From the NCBI RefSeq assembly GCF_001649575.2, contig NC_051451.1:23931447-23995446 (forward strand): a stretch of DNA of 64,000 nt, in the 5' to 3' direction. A model generated the notes under the pieces. That model saw only the letters and a list, made by a program, of their open reading frames with translations. It was not told the origin of the DNA and made no database searches. A program made the position numbers and the translations under genes. Positions 12,661 to 24,959 of the stretch are shown here, piece by piece. The stretch's first letter is position 1. Each line of letters begins with the position of its first letter. Source of the DNA: Kryptolebias marmoratus. Taxonomy: Eukaryota > Chordata > Actinopteri > Cyprinodontiformes > Rivulidae.

Positions 12661-14089
12661 CACACATAATTGATAAAAACCATGACTGAGAAACTTAAAG
12701 CTGGAGGCAGCCAGCACACAGCTGAAAACTTACAACGCTTCTGAAGGCGTTTACGCTCGCAGCACAAATTCAGACCTGCCACCCATGTTTGATTAGCAGA
12801 ATGTCACGGACCTGAACGGCAGCAGACTACATCCTCCCGGGGACGTCCCTCTTTCGAAATCACACAGGGCCTGCGTGGGTGACTACTAAATCAAACTACA
12901 GAACTCTATAAACTCCGACAGAGCTGAAACTTAATGAGTGTCGACTCATATCAAACAGAAAAAGTGAGAAAAAAAATTAAAACACCTTATTCAACTTCTT
13001 AAAACTACTTCATTTTGATGTTTGGAAAAGAAATATAGAATTAGAAAAAGTGGAAAAGATGGTCTTTTTTCCCCTGGTTTCTTTTAACTGCTTTTAAACT
13101 ATTTTCAATTTTCAGCAGAGTATAAAAATCACAACAAAAGGGGCTTTTTCAACACAATTATGGAAATAAGGTCACTTCAACAGAGCAATCACCAACTTCC
13201 CTTTTTTTTCTCTTTCATTTTTTGTTGCCAAGCTATAAATTTACATTACAAGAGTCCAAGCAACCAAAACTCAACCATTAAAACCTTCAGTCCAATCAAA
13301 GTCACAAACAACCTGGTGATGACAGGTTTTTTTCAGAGAACAGCAGGCGAAATTAAAGCCTCAAGCTTTTCCAGTCAGCCAACCCGTGAGAAACCAGGTT
13401 TAGGTTGTGTTGAGCAATCCAAAGAGTTTCTGCCACATGGATCGGCTTTCGCAACAAACTCAAAACCACAGCCACTCAACGGCAGTGGATTTCAGAGGAC
13501 TCTGTCTTTCATTTGCTTCAGGTCAAAGTGCGCAGTTCTGCGATAAGACTGATAACACGTTTTAAACCGCTGATCGCTGCGACTTCTGCTCTGATACGGA
13601 GTCACGTTTTATGATTCAACAGTGCGCTGTTTAAGCTGTTTTAAAAGAAATGAATAAGAAGGCCTGGTGGCTGAACACACGGCCCTATGTTGCTCTGTTT
13701 TGTCCAGTTGTTTACCTGTCAGACATCCTCCCCTCGGCGTCTTCCTGTTCTGTCATCACAATGGAGTGACTGCTCAGTAAAGTACAACCAAACTCTTCAC
13801 AGAGTTGTGAAAAATGAAGCGTGAACTTCTCAACTGTTTCAGCCAGGCTTGAGATGTTTTTAGAGGAAGAAAGTTCACTTTTTTGCGATCAGAGAGCGTC
13901 AACATCCCCAAATACAGCAAAGAAAATGATCAGAATCTGTTTTTTTTTGGGGGGGGATAGTAAATACAATTAAAGGCTTAGCATTTCATGAGGAAATGCT
14001 GCCTTTTAAGTCAGAGTTTAGACTAAGATCATCCCATGTAGAGAAAGAATGGAGCTGAAGTCATTTTAGTTTTGAAAATAACATTATGT

Positions 14090-14490
14090 ACAAATTTATG
14101 CAATATAGCAAGATGTCATGCTCAGAGTGAGCATTGTGGATGACTCTCAGCTGCAGTCACACCAAATTTTAGCCTGATATCTGTAAAACTGACCAAATTA
14201 CTGCATTTATTTTATTTCCTTAGGTCAGGTGGCTCTTGAATTGGTAAACTCATAAAACTCTCACATAACCAGCTACTGCTCAGACTCTGCGTCGTGGATC
14301 AGTCTCAGCTACCAGCACACAAAACCTTTGGGTCAATATCTGTAAAACTGACTAAGTTATAGCCATTTTTTAAAAAGGTTGGCTGGTTGTGATAGCCATC
14401 TTGAACTGGGGTGGCTCTAAAAAGTACATCTGCTGATTACCTTTATTAAAATCTGTCCAGTGGTTCATATGAAACAAACAGACAGGGGCA
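14090..14490 (+). repeat. Abundant dispersed repeat, copy 3
   Basis: Two partial units, at about 14142 (GACTCTCAGCTGCAGTC) and about 14301 (AGTCTCAGCTACCAGCAC). They are followed by ATAGCCATTTTT, GATAGCCATCTTGAACTGGG, and a GGTTCATATGAAACAAACAGACA end. Plus orientation. Confidence 0.7.
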
Positions 14491-15799
14491 AAAAAGTTGT
14501 CCAACACCTGTGGAGTTACCACCGAGGACGTATGAGAGCATTTTAAAACTACAAACTGAACCTGATGTAATAATTTCTCATGCTGACTAGTTGTAAGTTT
14601 CAGTTTCGCCTTGCAGTTCTAACCGTAAGACGTGTCCCATCTTCAAGTATTCCAACCTTTTCATACAGGCCTTCAGTAGCAAAGACCTGAATATTTACAA
14701 AAAAGGAGCTCTATCTACTATTTAACATACAAGCAGAGAACTAGTAGTTGACTAAGTTTGCATATTGAAACTACAGTGCTGCTGGAGGCTGTTCAAACAC
14801 CCTTGTATAAACGTAGAGAGAACTCAGCTCTGACATTTTACATCCTTGTTGCCATTAAACCAAATTCACATTCTAATACTCACTTTACTGGGTTACTGCA
14901 GGTCTTATTTATAGCCCTGAATGTCAGTACAGTTAGGATACCCTTGTCTATTCTGGGAGACTGACCCTTCAGGAGCTGCTGTACATTAAAAGCATGTCTG
15001 TGAGTAGATATTCGCTACGGCAAACAACTGCAAAGACAACAGATGCTTTGACCCACAATGCGACCACTTTGGCAATAAAGTAATGGCAGATTGACAACAT
15101 CTGTTCCTTTTTTTTTTTGGTCTTTCTTTGACCCTCAGGGTCCTGTTTGTCTTTGTCCTCTATTTATCACTAGAGATTTAGCAACTGCCAGGGACAATGA
15201 AGGGGGCAACCTCGGTGAACAGCAAAGTCGCAACCTCACAAAACGTTAAAACAAACAAAAAAAAAAACGAAGATATACAGAAAGCTCAGAGCACATAATT
15301 ATAAATGAGGTTTGTCCAGTCCTGTAAATGCAGGAAAAAAAATGTCTCCAAGGGTTCAGAAAAAGTGGACAAGTTGAATAAAGTGTAAGCTGTATGGACA
15401 CGGTTATGTTTGAAATGTAAAACTGCAATTATAATAACTCCACTAAATTAATGCAATGGTACTTTTTAAAGGCTATTTAATAAAATCAGAATATTTTTGA
15501 GACTTTAGGATATAAATATTGTCTGACTTCTGGCACAGAAAGACATTCTTGCCCTACAACTCGTCCAGTCAGCTGGAAGCAGGCAAGCCAGACTGATGTT
15601 GTCTAAACAAATGCATTCATGTGATTGGCAGCTGGGAGTCGGAGCAATTTAAAAAACAGAGAAGCTGGAAAAGCTACAAAAATGACCGTTTTGTTTTATT
15701 ATTTTGCTCACCAACAAAAGTACACGCCTCCAAAAGCCCACAGTGAGCACTAGCTTTTATTATTGTCCGAAGGCGATGATGTTGTCACCCGTACCTGTG

Positions 15800-16320
15800 T
15801 GCGTTTATCTATCTGTAGCGTTAGCGAAATATCTAACAAACCACTGAACAAATTTTAACGAAACAGGAAATAATCATGAGACGTACACCTACAACCAACT
15901 AGCTTTTAAAGCCATTTGAATTCAAGATGGCGCCACAGCTAACACAAAAATGGGTATAATTTAGTCAGTTTTGCAGATATTGTGCTCAAATTTGGTGTGG
16001 TTGTACCTAATCATTGACCTTTGCTTAGGTCGTGAACCTTGTTTGTCTGTAAAATATCTCACGAACCGCTTGATGGATTTTAATGAAACTCTCATAAAGT
16101 AATCAGTTGATTTGGGACTACAACTGATTAATTCTTGGACTCCCATTCAAGATGGCCGCTAAAGCTGATCCACCTTAGCAGGCACAAAGATGGCTATAAC
16201 TCAGTCAATTTTACATGTATAGAGCTTAAATTTGGTGTGGTTGTAGCTGAGACTAATCCTCAACTGGTACTCTGAGTACAAACAGGTCACACACAAACAT
16301 GCTTTAAAGACTTGACCAAA
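15800..16320 (-). repeat. Abundant dispersed repeat, copy 4
   Basis: Minus-orientation copy with two units about 221 bp apart. AAATATCTAACAAACCACTG starts at about 15828 and AAATATCTCACGAACCGCTT at about 16049. Each is followed by ATTTTAAxGAAAC and CAAGATGGC(C/G) blocks, and GGTGTGGTTGTAGCTGAGAC closes the copy. Confidence 0.75.
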
Positions 16321-16555
16321 ATGGCCACAACTCACACATTTTGTTATGTTAGGCTTCACTTTCCAACAGAAACAAACAAGCAAGAAACTATACAAAAACC
16401 TGCTCGGCATTCATAACATACACAGCCTGAAAAGCCATATTTTTCCACACTCTGACATTATTTGTAGAGCCCCGAATCTGGGACAATCTTGTGATAATCC
16501 ATTACATCATGTGCTTAGCTAGCCAGAGCACTTTCTAACCTCTGGAGCTGCCTTC

Positions 16556-16582
16556 ATATATATATATAAAAATATATATATG
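16556..16582. repeat. AT dinucleotide microsatellite
   Basis: An alternating TA tract interrupted by AAAA, forming a short inverted repeat. It sits just upstream in coordinates of the CpG-rich block. Confidence 0.85.
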
Positions 16583-16599
16583 TGGATATTCAAAGATAG

Positions 16600-17800
16600 T
16601 AAGACAAGACAAGATGCGTGTCTCCCGCGAAACCAACAAAGAAAATTACTTAGCTTCGGGGTGTATTACAGCTTCACATAATACGACTCGACCAAAGCAG
16701 TTTAATGGAACAATTAGAGTAAAAGCCGGCGGAAAAGATAAGCAGAAAGTGCTGCTCGCGTAGAAATCTAACACAGCTTACGAAGTTAGCTCATGAATGG
16801 AGCATGAAGTTAGCCCATGTAGCACTTTCTGACCGAACCGAGAGGCTTATCTTCGGTTAGCTAGGTGAGTTTTGTTTACCATTAACTGGAGTTAAGTTCA
16901 CTACAATGTTTCATTACCAGCGTTAGCTAGTTTTGAGCAGCGGAACCACTGTGGCGAAGTAGTAGCGTTAGCCGTCGCTCGATGAGTCAGCTTCGGGATA
17001 GCGTTTAAACTATGAAGAATAGTTTGGTTTTAAGGTATTTGTCATTCGAGTGCTGCTCTGTGTGTCTATAAATACACCCCTCTTTCCTCTTCCCGGGGAA
17101 CACGGAGTGAAGAAGAACTAGCTGGCCACATGCTGTCGCTTATCTCTGCCATGCTGGCTGCGCTCTCTCTAAGCAAAGTCACTTGACCAAATTTTACTTT
17201 TTAGCCCGTTCGGAAACGCTGCTCCGTTTCACGACGAGTTGCCCGCATAAATTCAATAAAAAAAATAATAATAATATCAATACTCACAATCATTCAAGTC
17301 GTGTCCCGGTTCGGTTCGTTTTTTAAAGACACGCGCAATTTGTTTGTTTGTTTTTTTGTTTTTTGTTTTTTATTCAGATGTCTGTCTCACACAATGTCAG
17401 AGATCAGATCAGCAGCTGCTTCCTCCATACACGCAGCGCGCGGATCACACAGCGCACACGGCAACGCTACCAAAACCCCTCGCCGTCGTCATGGCAACAG
17501 GTCCACTTCAGCCAATCAAAACCCCTCCCCTCCTATCTCCCCTGGCAACTGCCGCAGCGCCGGAGCGCCGCGGACGCGCACGCCGTCCAAAGAAGTGCTT
17601 GCATCGCGCGCGCGCGCGACGTTCTTTGAGTTTCGTCCGCCGGTGGTTTTATTTTTTTTTAGGAATAAACGCGTTTAAGCGTTGTTTAAACGGGTTAATT
17701 GAATTAAATAACGACTCGCGGGATGAAGGGTGACACGCAAACACCTCCAGGGCGGAGAGAGAAAGGATGTGTCACCGCACCCTGCCTCGTGACGATAGTG
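16600..17800 (-). promoter_or_regulatory. foxn2: CpG-rich block, candidate foxn2 promoter and noncoding exon 1
   Basis: CpG-dense against AT-rich surroundings. Read on the minus strand from about 17650 to 17280 it shows GC boxes near 17520-17530, an inverted CCAAT box (plus-strand GCCAATCA at 17511-17518), an X-box-like element at 17485-17498, and a possible donor GTGAGTA at 17287-17281 that would end a noncoding first exon. A (CG)7 run lies at 17605-17618. Assignment to foxn2 is inferred: it is the nearest such block upstream of a start exon that must have an upstream noncoding exon. The start site and exon limits are not visible. A promoter of an unseen transcript on the plus strand remains possible. 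Confidence 0.45.
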
Positions 17801-17914
17801 GACCCTCAACTGGGGCCCCTCCTAGAGTAAACGGTGCCACGAGGGGGTTAATATGACCCGTGGATGCTGCATGCTGGGTAATATCTCAGCATACAGACAA
17901 AGTAACAACAAAAC

Positions 17915-18770
17915 AATTAAAGGCCTGGCGGTCCTTGAAGGGATGCCTATCGCCCGCCGCCGTTTATGGCACAGTTTTAGACTGAGATCATCTCAAATTG
18001 TCAACGACTCTCAGCTACTACCATATCAAATTTTAGCTGAATGTGCGTAAAACTGACTGGGTTACAGCCATTTTTAATGTTGGTAATGCCAACTAGGTGT
18101 GAGGGCCATCTTGAATTGGACTGACTCCAAAAGTTAATCAGCTGTAGATGTATACCAAACGATTCTTTTCTGAAGGTTTTTATTAAAATTCATCTGGTGG
18201 TCTATGAGATATTTTGCTAACAGACAAACAAGGTTGACTCAAACAGTTGATGCCAAAGATTTAAGCAGAGATCTAGCACAATGAGCAGCTCTTAGGGTAT
18301 ACAATGTGAACGACTCTCAGCTACAATCGCACCAAATTTGGGCTCAATATCTGCTAAATTGTCTGAATTACGTCCATTTTTGTGTTTTGTAAGGTCACTT
18401 GACCGTGGCAGCCGTCTTGAATTGTATTTGCTCCAAAAGGAAATCAGCTGTGGATGTACATCCAGTAGTTATTTCCTGAAAGTTTCGTTGAAATCCATCC
18501 AGATGTTCATGAGATATTTTGCTAACAGACAGACAGAGTTAGCTCCAAAAGTTAACGCCAAAGTTTTAAACAGTTCTCTCACAATCTGGTAGCTCTGTCT
18601 CACACTAAATTTTAGCCTAATATATGTAAAACTGGATAAGTTGTTGCCACGCTTGTGTTTGCTAAGATCGCTTAGGTGCAGTCCTAGAAGTTGTCCCAGT
18701 GATTGCTTTCTGAATGTTTCATTAAAATCCGTTCAGTTTATAAGACAAACCCACACACAGACATGGGGCA
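17915..18770 (+). repeat. Abundant dispersed repeat, copy 5 (longest, internally tandem)
   Basis: Begins at an apparent terminus, TTAAAGGCCTGGCGGTCC at about 17919. It then carries three successive units starting at about 18007, 18310 and 18597, spaced about 290-300 bp. Each unit has the CTCTCAGCTAC, TTTTAGCxxAAT and GTTCATGAGATATTTTGCTA blocks, or parts of them. No open frame spans it, so it is non-autonomous or satellite-like. Confidence 0.75.
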
Positions 18771-18789
18771 ACAAAACATTATCGCCCTT

Positions 18790-19285
18790 TTTTTCTTTTC
18801 TTGAGCTGCAGGTGAAACTGGGCCTGTTTTTCTATAATCTATACAAACGTGCCTCTGGACGCCTGGCAGTTTGGCCTAGTTGTATCTCTGCCTGGTTATC
18901 TGCTGAGCGCAGCCTCACCCGCCAACCGAATTCACACCAAACTGTAACTTTCACACGAAGGTGCAGCTTTCCTCGTCTCCGCCGCTCCATTTCATGAGCG
19001 CACACAAGTAGCGCTCCGTGAGCTGATCTAATGGGCTCTCTGTTTTCTTTTAAAGCCACGCAGCAGCGCTGTAAATACTTCTGCACCGGCGTGTTCGTAC
19101 GGTGTCGTTCTTCCCCCTTCTTTCAACCGGTCGAACAGGCTTCTGTGACGACATGAATACCAGACAGCCTGCCTGGAAGTGTTTATGATGCTTATCATTA
19201 TTAAGAAGGCTGCTTCAATTAGCCAGGATTGCCCACACCGACAATTCTGATGAATCTCTAAGAAAGTAAATAGCAGATGCACGTC
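18790..19285. other. Intergenic stretch without a named feature
   Basis: Moderate GC sequence between two repeat copies. Short overlapping frames on both strands have no recognisable motif. Nothing here that I can name. Confidence 0.5.
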
Positions 19286-19289
19286 TACC

Positions 19290-19575
19290 CTTTGGAGTCA
19301 ATCTAATTCAAGATGGCTACCACCGCTAAATGACCTTAGAAAACTCAAAACTGACTAAAAGTATTGACCTAAAGTAGCTGAATGACTGAAAGTCCTGCCC
19401 AACTTATATGAGTGCTAACTGATCGCGCAGGATCTGTTTCTAACTCTGTTTCTAATACTACTGGAGTCAACTATGTTTGTCTGTTAGCAAAATATCTCAC
19501 AGACCACTAAGGAGATTGTAGTGAAGTAATCACAGGATGTACATCTACAACTGATTAACCTTTGGCGTCAACCTG
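19290..19575 (-). repeat. Abundant dispersed repeat, copy 6
   Basis: Minus orientation. CAAGATGGCTACCACC at about 19310 and TGTCTGTTAGCAAAATATCT at about 19477, followed by an ACATCTACAACTGATTAACC block. Confidence 0.7.
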
Positions 19576-20254
19576 ATCTCCTACCTCTTATTATGTACTG
19601 TGTTTTTCAGATAATGTTCATGTTTAGGGCCTTTTAGGCTTGGGCTCGGGTCAGGGTTCAAGTCTTTAGGGCCTTTTAAGCTTGGGCCAGGGGCAGGGTT
19701 CAAGTCTATATATTATGCCCATTGATAGGATGACTGTTGGATTTTTCACAGCATCTTGTTTGGATGCCATTTTAATGCATACAATCACTAATTCCTTGAT
19801 TCATTCATGGTTTTTGGGCCTCTGCTCAGGTTGCTGTTGCCTTTTTCTTTTTTTTTATTGTGCACTGAGCTATTCTTAGACCTAGCAAGCAGCACAAACT
19901 CTGCCCCATTTTCCCTTCTAGTATCACTCCCAGGGATGATGAAGTTGCAAATCTAACAAATGAGAGGTAGGAGGGCAAGATGCATTAATCACCAGGGAAA
20001 CAGCTGATTTAGGATGACTTAAAAAAGACAGAGCCATTACTCTGTGAGCCTGCAGTGGTGCTAATCTGATTGCAGAACTGTTAGGCTAAAACAACATGAC
20101 CCACTGACCACCATCAGTGCTTTTCTAAATGGAACTGGAGCTCCTCATGTTCTGTATGAAAAAAACAATGCCTACATGAAGAGTGACTTTGTGATTTTGT
20201 GACGTAAAAGATGAACAAAAGCGATCAGAGGAGGATTGTGGGGACCGTTTGAGC

Positions 20255-20500
20255 TCAACGGCAAATGGTTCAGATCATATCCAAAGTAAGAAGGGATAAT
20301 CTGGTCATTGTTGAAGTGATGTTCTGTCAAATAGTTATCAATATTTAGTATCTTATTAGCCATGATATCAGACATAGAGCAGGAAATATGGAGAACAGGG
20401 CAGAAATGTTTGTCCAGGCCCATTTTATATCGCTTTGCAGAGTTATAAAACAATTCTTTCTCCAGAAATGACATGCAGGTGTGAAAGAAGACTAAATACT
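20255..20500 (-). repeat. Second dispersed repeat family, copy A
   Basis: Reverse-complement alignment by eye to 21040-21245: shared TTTCACACCTGCATGTCATTTC, ATATAAAA(T/C)GGG(C), CATGGCTAATAAGATACT, TTGATAACTATTTGA and AATGACCAGA blocks. Apparent protein similarity between the two copies comes only from this nucleotide homology. Confidence 0.7.
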
Positions 20501-21009
20501 ACATTGAACCATTACACTTTTGCATGACACCGATCAGTTTGTCTCTGTTCTCTCAACTAAACAACGACCACCTGAATGAATGCATGAGTGCTGAGGAAAG
20601 AAGCTGCTGAATGGATCAGTACATCTCGTCGGTCCAAAGCTTTACTCAACTCTCAGTCTCTGTAAAATGCTCTTTTTATACACTGTCCTCTCTCTGGTCG
20701 TTTGCAAATTAACCTAATTAGTTCTAAAATTGTGTTGCTTAACTTTACAGCCTTTTGTTTACCTGACCTGTCTTCTTTCATTAGTTTAATTCCCTAAAAA
20801 TTGCACAATTTCTTAGTATAAACATTTGATATGTTTCCTATGTTCCACTGTGAATAAAATATGGGTTTATGAAATCTGAAAATCATTGCATTCTGTTTTT
20901 ATTTACATTTTACACAACCTTCCAGCTTCGTTGAAATTGTGGTTGTGCATCTGTGTAGCAACACGGACCTTGTTCGGGTTAAGAAAACAGACAAATTAAG
21001 CAAACGGTG

Positions 21010-21250
21010 TTATGTAAAAGTGTAGAGGTTCAGTTTGAAGTAATGTAGCGTTCCTTCACACCTATATGACATTTCTGAGAAAAGGTTGCTTGAAAACCTG
21101 AAAAACAATATAAAACGGGCTCTCGTTTGGCTAGCCATTAGCCTAGCCTGGAGGATGACTGATGCCATGGCTGATGAGGTGCTAACGATTGATAACTATT
21201 TGAAAGAACGTCACTTGAAAAATGACCAGACTCTCCCTTTAAGGCAAAGA
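21010..21250 (+). repeat. Second dispersed repeat family, copy B
   Basis: Plus-orientation relative of copies at 20255-20500 and 63320-63500. Ends with AATGACCAGACTCTCCCTTT, a block also present (reverse complement) near 63330. Includes GCCTAGCCTGG shared with the third copy. Confidence 0.7.
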
Positions 21251-21299
21251 AAAGCTGAATTACAGACTATGAGAGGAGTTCATGGATGACAGTAAAAGT

Positions 21300-22100
21300 G
21301 CTACTGATGAAGGATGGAACAATGAAGCTGGCCTGTGATGGAGGGAGTGAATGAGGGTGCAGTGTGTCTCAGAGGCTGGCCTGTAGTGGCACAGCGGTCA
21401 GGAGGCCTGCTGCTTTAATGGTCCATAAATCTGTGTGGACTGGCTGGTCCGATGCCGCCCCTCTGAGACCCTCTCATGCGGAAAATGAATCAGACCATTT
21501 TTACAGATCGCAAGTGTGGAAGCTCTCACCCTCCCTTGCCCTGCTGCCAGCGAGCCGATAAGAGCTGCTGCACATGCACAACAATCCATTTCAGCAGGAC
21601 TGGAGCTCATAAAAAGCTCCATTAAGGACTACCTGTGTTTGTGTGCTGCTCTTCATTCAGTCTGTCCTCCTGCCTTTGTTGCTCTTTTTTTTCCCCCTCA
21701 TTACATCCTCGGTTTCTGCAGTGTGAACACGGACAATTTGGTGCACAATAAGTAAATGGGTGTAAACTGTCAAGATTAATCACATTCCAGAAGAAACTTG
21801 TTCCCAGCTGTAGGTGCATTCTAGATTCAGAATGACCCCATCTCTCTCTTTTTTTTTTTTCCGCCTTTCACCGCGTCACACACAATAACACAGTTTGCAT
21901 GTTCATTACAGACATGTCAGGTGTATTTCTACCTGACTTCTCCTTTTGGCTTTTATATGGTGGTACGTTTGGGACAATCAATGTGTTCAATTTAAAGAAA
22001 GAAATGTTTGTGTTTTGTCCAAAATATGTACACTTCTCTGCAGTTTGCCAGAGGTTGTGCAGTATTTTATCTGAAAGGCAAAAGTTGGGCAGTAATTATT
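21300..22100. other. Intergenic stretch without a gene
   Basis: Non-repetitive-looking, balanced-composition sequence. It includes TCCATAAAT and AGCCGATAAGAG motifs and a T-run at about 21850. No exon or known element recognised. It could contain a regulatory element, but only comparative alignment would tell. Confidence 0.4.
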
Positions 22101-22109
22101 TTCAGTTTG

Positions 22110-22780
22110 TGTGTTTTCTGTCAGAATATCTCAAAAACCACTCAGCAAATTTTAATGAAACTTTCAGAAAGTACTCATTCGAAGTACATCTAGTGATTGA
22201 CTTTTGGAGTCGACCTGATTCATAATGGCTGCCACAGCCAACTGACCTTAAAAAGCATAAAAATGTCTATAACTCAGTCAAGTTTACAGATACTGACCTA
22301 AAAGTTGGTGTGGTAATAGCTGGGATTTGTCCCCAAGAGATATTTTAAGCACTAACTAATTAATGCAAGAGCTTTTTTTTATTTCACCATTAACTATTTG
22401 CAGTCAATTCAATACCACTGAACAAATTTTCATGAAACTTTCAGGAAATAAACATTAGATGCGTATTTAGAACTGATTAATCTTCAGAGTCACCTTGATT
22501 TAAGATGGCCACTACAGCTAATTAACCTTTCAAAACACATAAATGGCTATAATGCAGTCAATTTTACAGATAATGAGCTAAAATTTAATGTGGTGGAAGC
22601 TGAGAGTCGTTCAAAACACACAGTCAATATTACATCAGATATGAGTTATTTTGAAGGTTTGACCAAAGCGACGACAGCTCTGTCATCTGAATTTCAGATG
22701 ATCTTAGTTTAAAACTCTGGCATCGAAAAGCAGCAGGTAATATGCATCCTTTCAAGGAATACTAGGCCTTTAATCAGTCT
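22110..22780 (-). repeat. Abundant dispersed repeat, copy 7
   Basis: Minus orientation, two units about 285 bp apart (AATATCTCAAAAACCACTCA at about 22127; ACCACTGAACAAATTTTCAT at about 22414). It ends at TCAAGGAATACTAGGCCTTT (about 22754-22773), the mirror image of the terminus at 17919, so this copy shows one intact end. Confidence 0.75.
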
Positions 22781-22799
22781 AACTCTATCTTTCGTGCTG

Positions 22800-24230
22800 A
22801 GGACGTTGTAGAATATAACACATAAAATATGATCTTCAGCAAACCGACAGACAACTGGCTCCCTGAGCTAATTAGCTTGAACCTGAAGTGGAAGAGTAGT
22901 CGAGAGACTTGCAACGTACATTAAACGCACACGGAGAGGCGTGTGCACGTGGAAACACGTGCATTTGCATGTGTGCACGAAGGCACTGGGGCTCTGTGAC
23001 GTTTCATTTTCCTAGATAAGTCCAGTTGACGTGGAAGCAGGTTATGCAGGGAGTATTTGCATTCTCACCAAAACACGAAGGCTGAAACTGACTGAGGCCA
23101 CCCGAGGACAGAGGACACACTCTTACACACACATAACTGCTTCAAACGGAGGGTTTTCTCGTCAAAGGAGAGCGCTCAAAGCAGTGAACAAAGTCTGTTT
23201 GTTTTCATCCTTAAGGGTTCCACAGTAAATGCTCAGAGAGCTATTTTTCTCCCCTTTGCTCCCAAAAGAGTATAAATGTGCACGCCCTCTAACTATACGT
23301 CGAGCAATCAGGTGCGGTCAACTTATTTCAACTGCAACATTGTCTTTGTTCCTGGTGTTTGTTTTCCCTGGAGGGTCTCCCTGCGATTGCCTGCAGTTAT
23401 CCTCGGCTGAAGAGTGTGTTTGCCTACAGAAGCCTTTGTTTGACCATCCTTTCTGTCAGCCGGGTCTTATGAATTGTGTTAGCCGTGTGCTGATTGCCTG
23501 TTATCGGGCAGCTGATAAGTACCTCCTTTAATGCACAGGCAATAAAATTCAGCCCAGAGGAATGATCTTTTGGACATCCAAACAGATGTGCTATGATTCT
23601 GCATTGATTCAGTCTGTTTGTTCAGATTAGACAGGGCATACGCTTAAATAACATCAGCACATTCCAGGGGTGGATTAAGCAGGCTTTTATGAAACACAGA
23701 CAGTTGATTAAATTAAAAAAAAATTAAATTAAATAATGATTTTTGAGCTGTTACTTAGGTAAAATAAATGTTCCAATTGATTATTTTAAAAATCTCACCG
23801 ATTAGAAACATAAAAGTAAATACTTTTCTAATTATTCTTAAGGCAAGGTTCTTGTGTTTTAAACAACAGAAACTTAACAAGAAAATTATGGTTTTATGTT
23901 GATAAATGGCTAAAACAGCCGGTTTCTCCTTTTTGTAGGATGGAATCCCAAAGTGTGCATAATTAGCTTGAACCCTCTCTATTTTCTAAGAGGTTTACTT
24001 TAAGTCCTCATCATCCCCGCAAAGTGGTAATTGTAATTGTGCTGCAGACTAAAATGGGTTTTCTACTAAAAAGTTATAGTGTCTGATGCAAAAGAAGACT
24101 AATGCATTGTCAGGAACATAAATCAACAGTTTTGTCACAGTTTATCGAGGAAAAACTGAATAAAATACAATGTGGTTGTTGGTTTTAATTTTAAAAAAAG
24201 CTCTCACAAAATAAGCCCCATCTTATATTA
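22800..24230. other. Intergenic stretch without a gene
   Basis: Contains a CACGTGG/ACACGTG-rich patch near 22930-22975 and a 100-codon open frame at 23229-23531 that lacks recognisable motifs. The rest is AT-rich. No repeat family recognised. Confidence 0.4.
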
Positions 24231-24234
24231 GAGA

Positions 24235-24945
24235 TTACATTGTTCCTGCGCTCTCGCACTGCAGGTTTACTCGTGGTTCCTAGAGTTTCTAAAATGGGAG
24301 GCAGAGCTTTCCGATCTCAGGCTCCTCTCTGGTGGAACCAACTTCCAGTTTCTCTCCATTAGGTTGACACTGTGTTTATGCTTAAGACTTTCCTTTAGTT
24401 AGGGTTTGGGTTTCCTGAGCTATCCTTTAGTTCTGCTGTTATAAACTTAGAGTGCTGGAGGACATTCTGACCACATATTCTCACTCTGCTGATGTCTTCA
24501 CTTGCTCTACTCTCCATATTTGTATTTGTAATTATTGCTGTCATTAACCTGTGTTTTTCTGTTTTCCTTTCTCCCCATAGAAACTACACCCGGACCAATC
24601 CTTCTGTGTCTCTTTCCTGTCCGCTCAAACCTCACCTGGTTGAGGCAGATGCTTGCCCATCCTAAGCCAGATTCTGGGGCAGCTGGAGGTTTCTCTTCCT
24701 GTTTAAAGGGAGTCATTCCTTCCCACTGTCACCATCGTGTTGTTCAGGATGGGAACTGAAGATTTGACGCAATCTGCTGGCTTCCTTAGATAAATAAGTT
24801 TTACTAATAGACATTTCATAACGTCAATGTATTGTTTTATAACTGGAATGAATTGACTGTAACTGACTTGAATTGACTTGTTTTTGTTGTATAGTGCCCT
24901 GAGATGACTTTCCTTGTGAACTGGATGAAGTTATCATTTAGATTT
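24235..24945 (+). mobile_element. LINE 3' fragment (RT C-terminal remnant plus tail)
   Basis: The first part matches the decayed C-terminus of a teleost LINE polyprotein as remembered (a VVPRVSK-MGG-RAF...LWWNQLP-like reading with frame breaks). It is followed by a tail through GTGTTGTTCAGGATGGGAAC, CAATCTGCTGGCTTCCTTAG, GACTTGAATTGACTTG and TAGTGCCCTGAGATGACTT. The same tail is present reversed at 57420-57645. Probably a 5'-truncated insertion. No intact frame. Confidence 0.7.
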
Positions 24946-24959
24946 TAATCAACAGAAGA

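Larger units (their letters stand above)
5464..17287 (-). other. foxn2: Probable foxn2 first intron
   Basis: The acceptor TCTCTCCAG at about 5472-5464 marks the 3' end. The 5' end is inferred from a GTGAGTA donor at 17287-17281 next to a CpG-rich block, so the upstream boundary is uncertain. Contents: mostly AT-rich sequence, an A-run (8761-8779), a LINE tail (11830-12085), several copies of the abundant dispersed repeat (10740, 12255, 14090, 15800) and an AT microsatellite (16556-16582). Segments 5900-7500 and 7700-10700 show no feature I can name except an orphan reading frame at 9105-9419. Confidence 0.45.

Noticed and set aside
17301..17733. Overlapping plus-strand frames of 93-129 codons
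   Set aside because: They lie in a CpG-rich block where stop codons are rare, and contain no domain; better read as promoter DNA.
20172..21289. Two short proteins sharing a VLTIDNYL-like motif
   Set aside because: The shared motif comes from nucleotide homology between two inverted repeat copies, not from a gene family.
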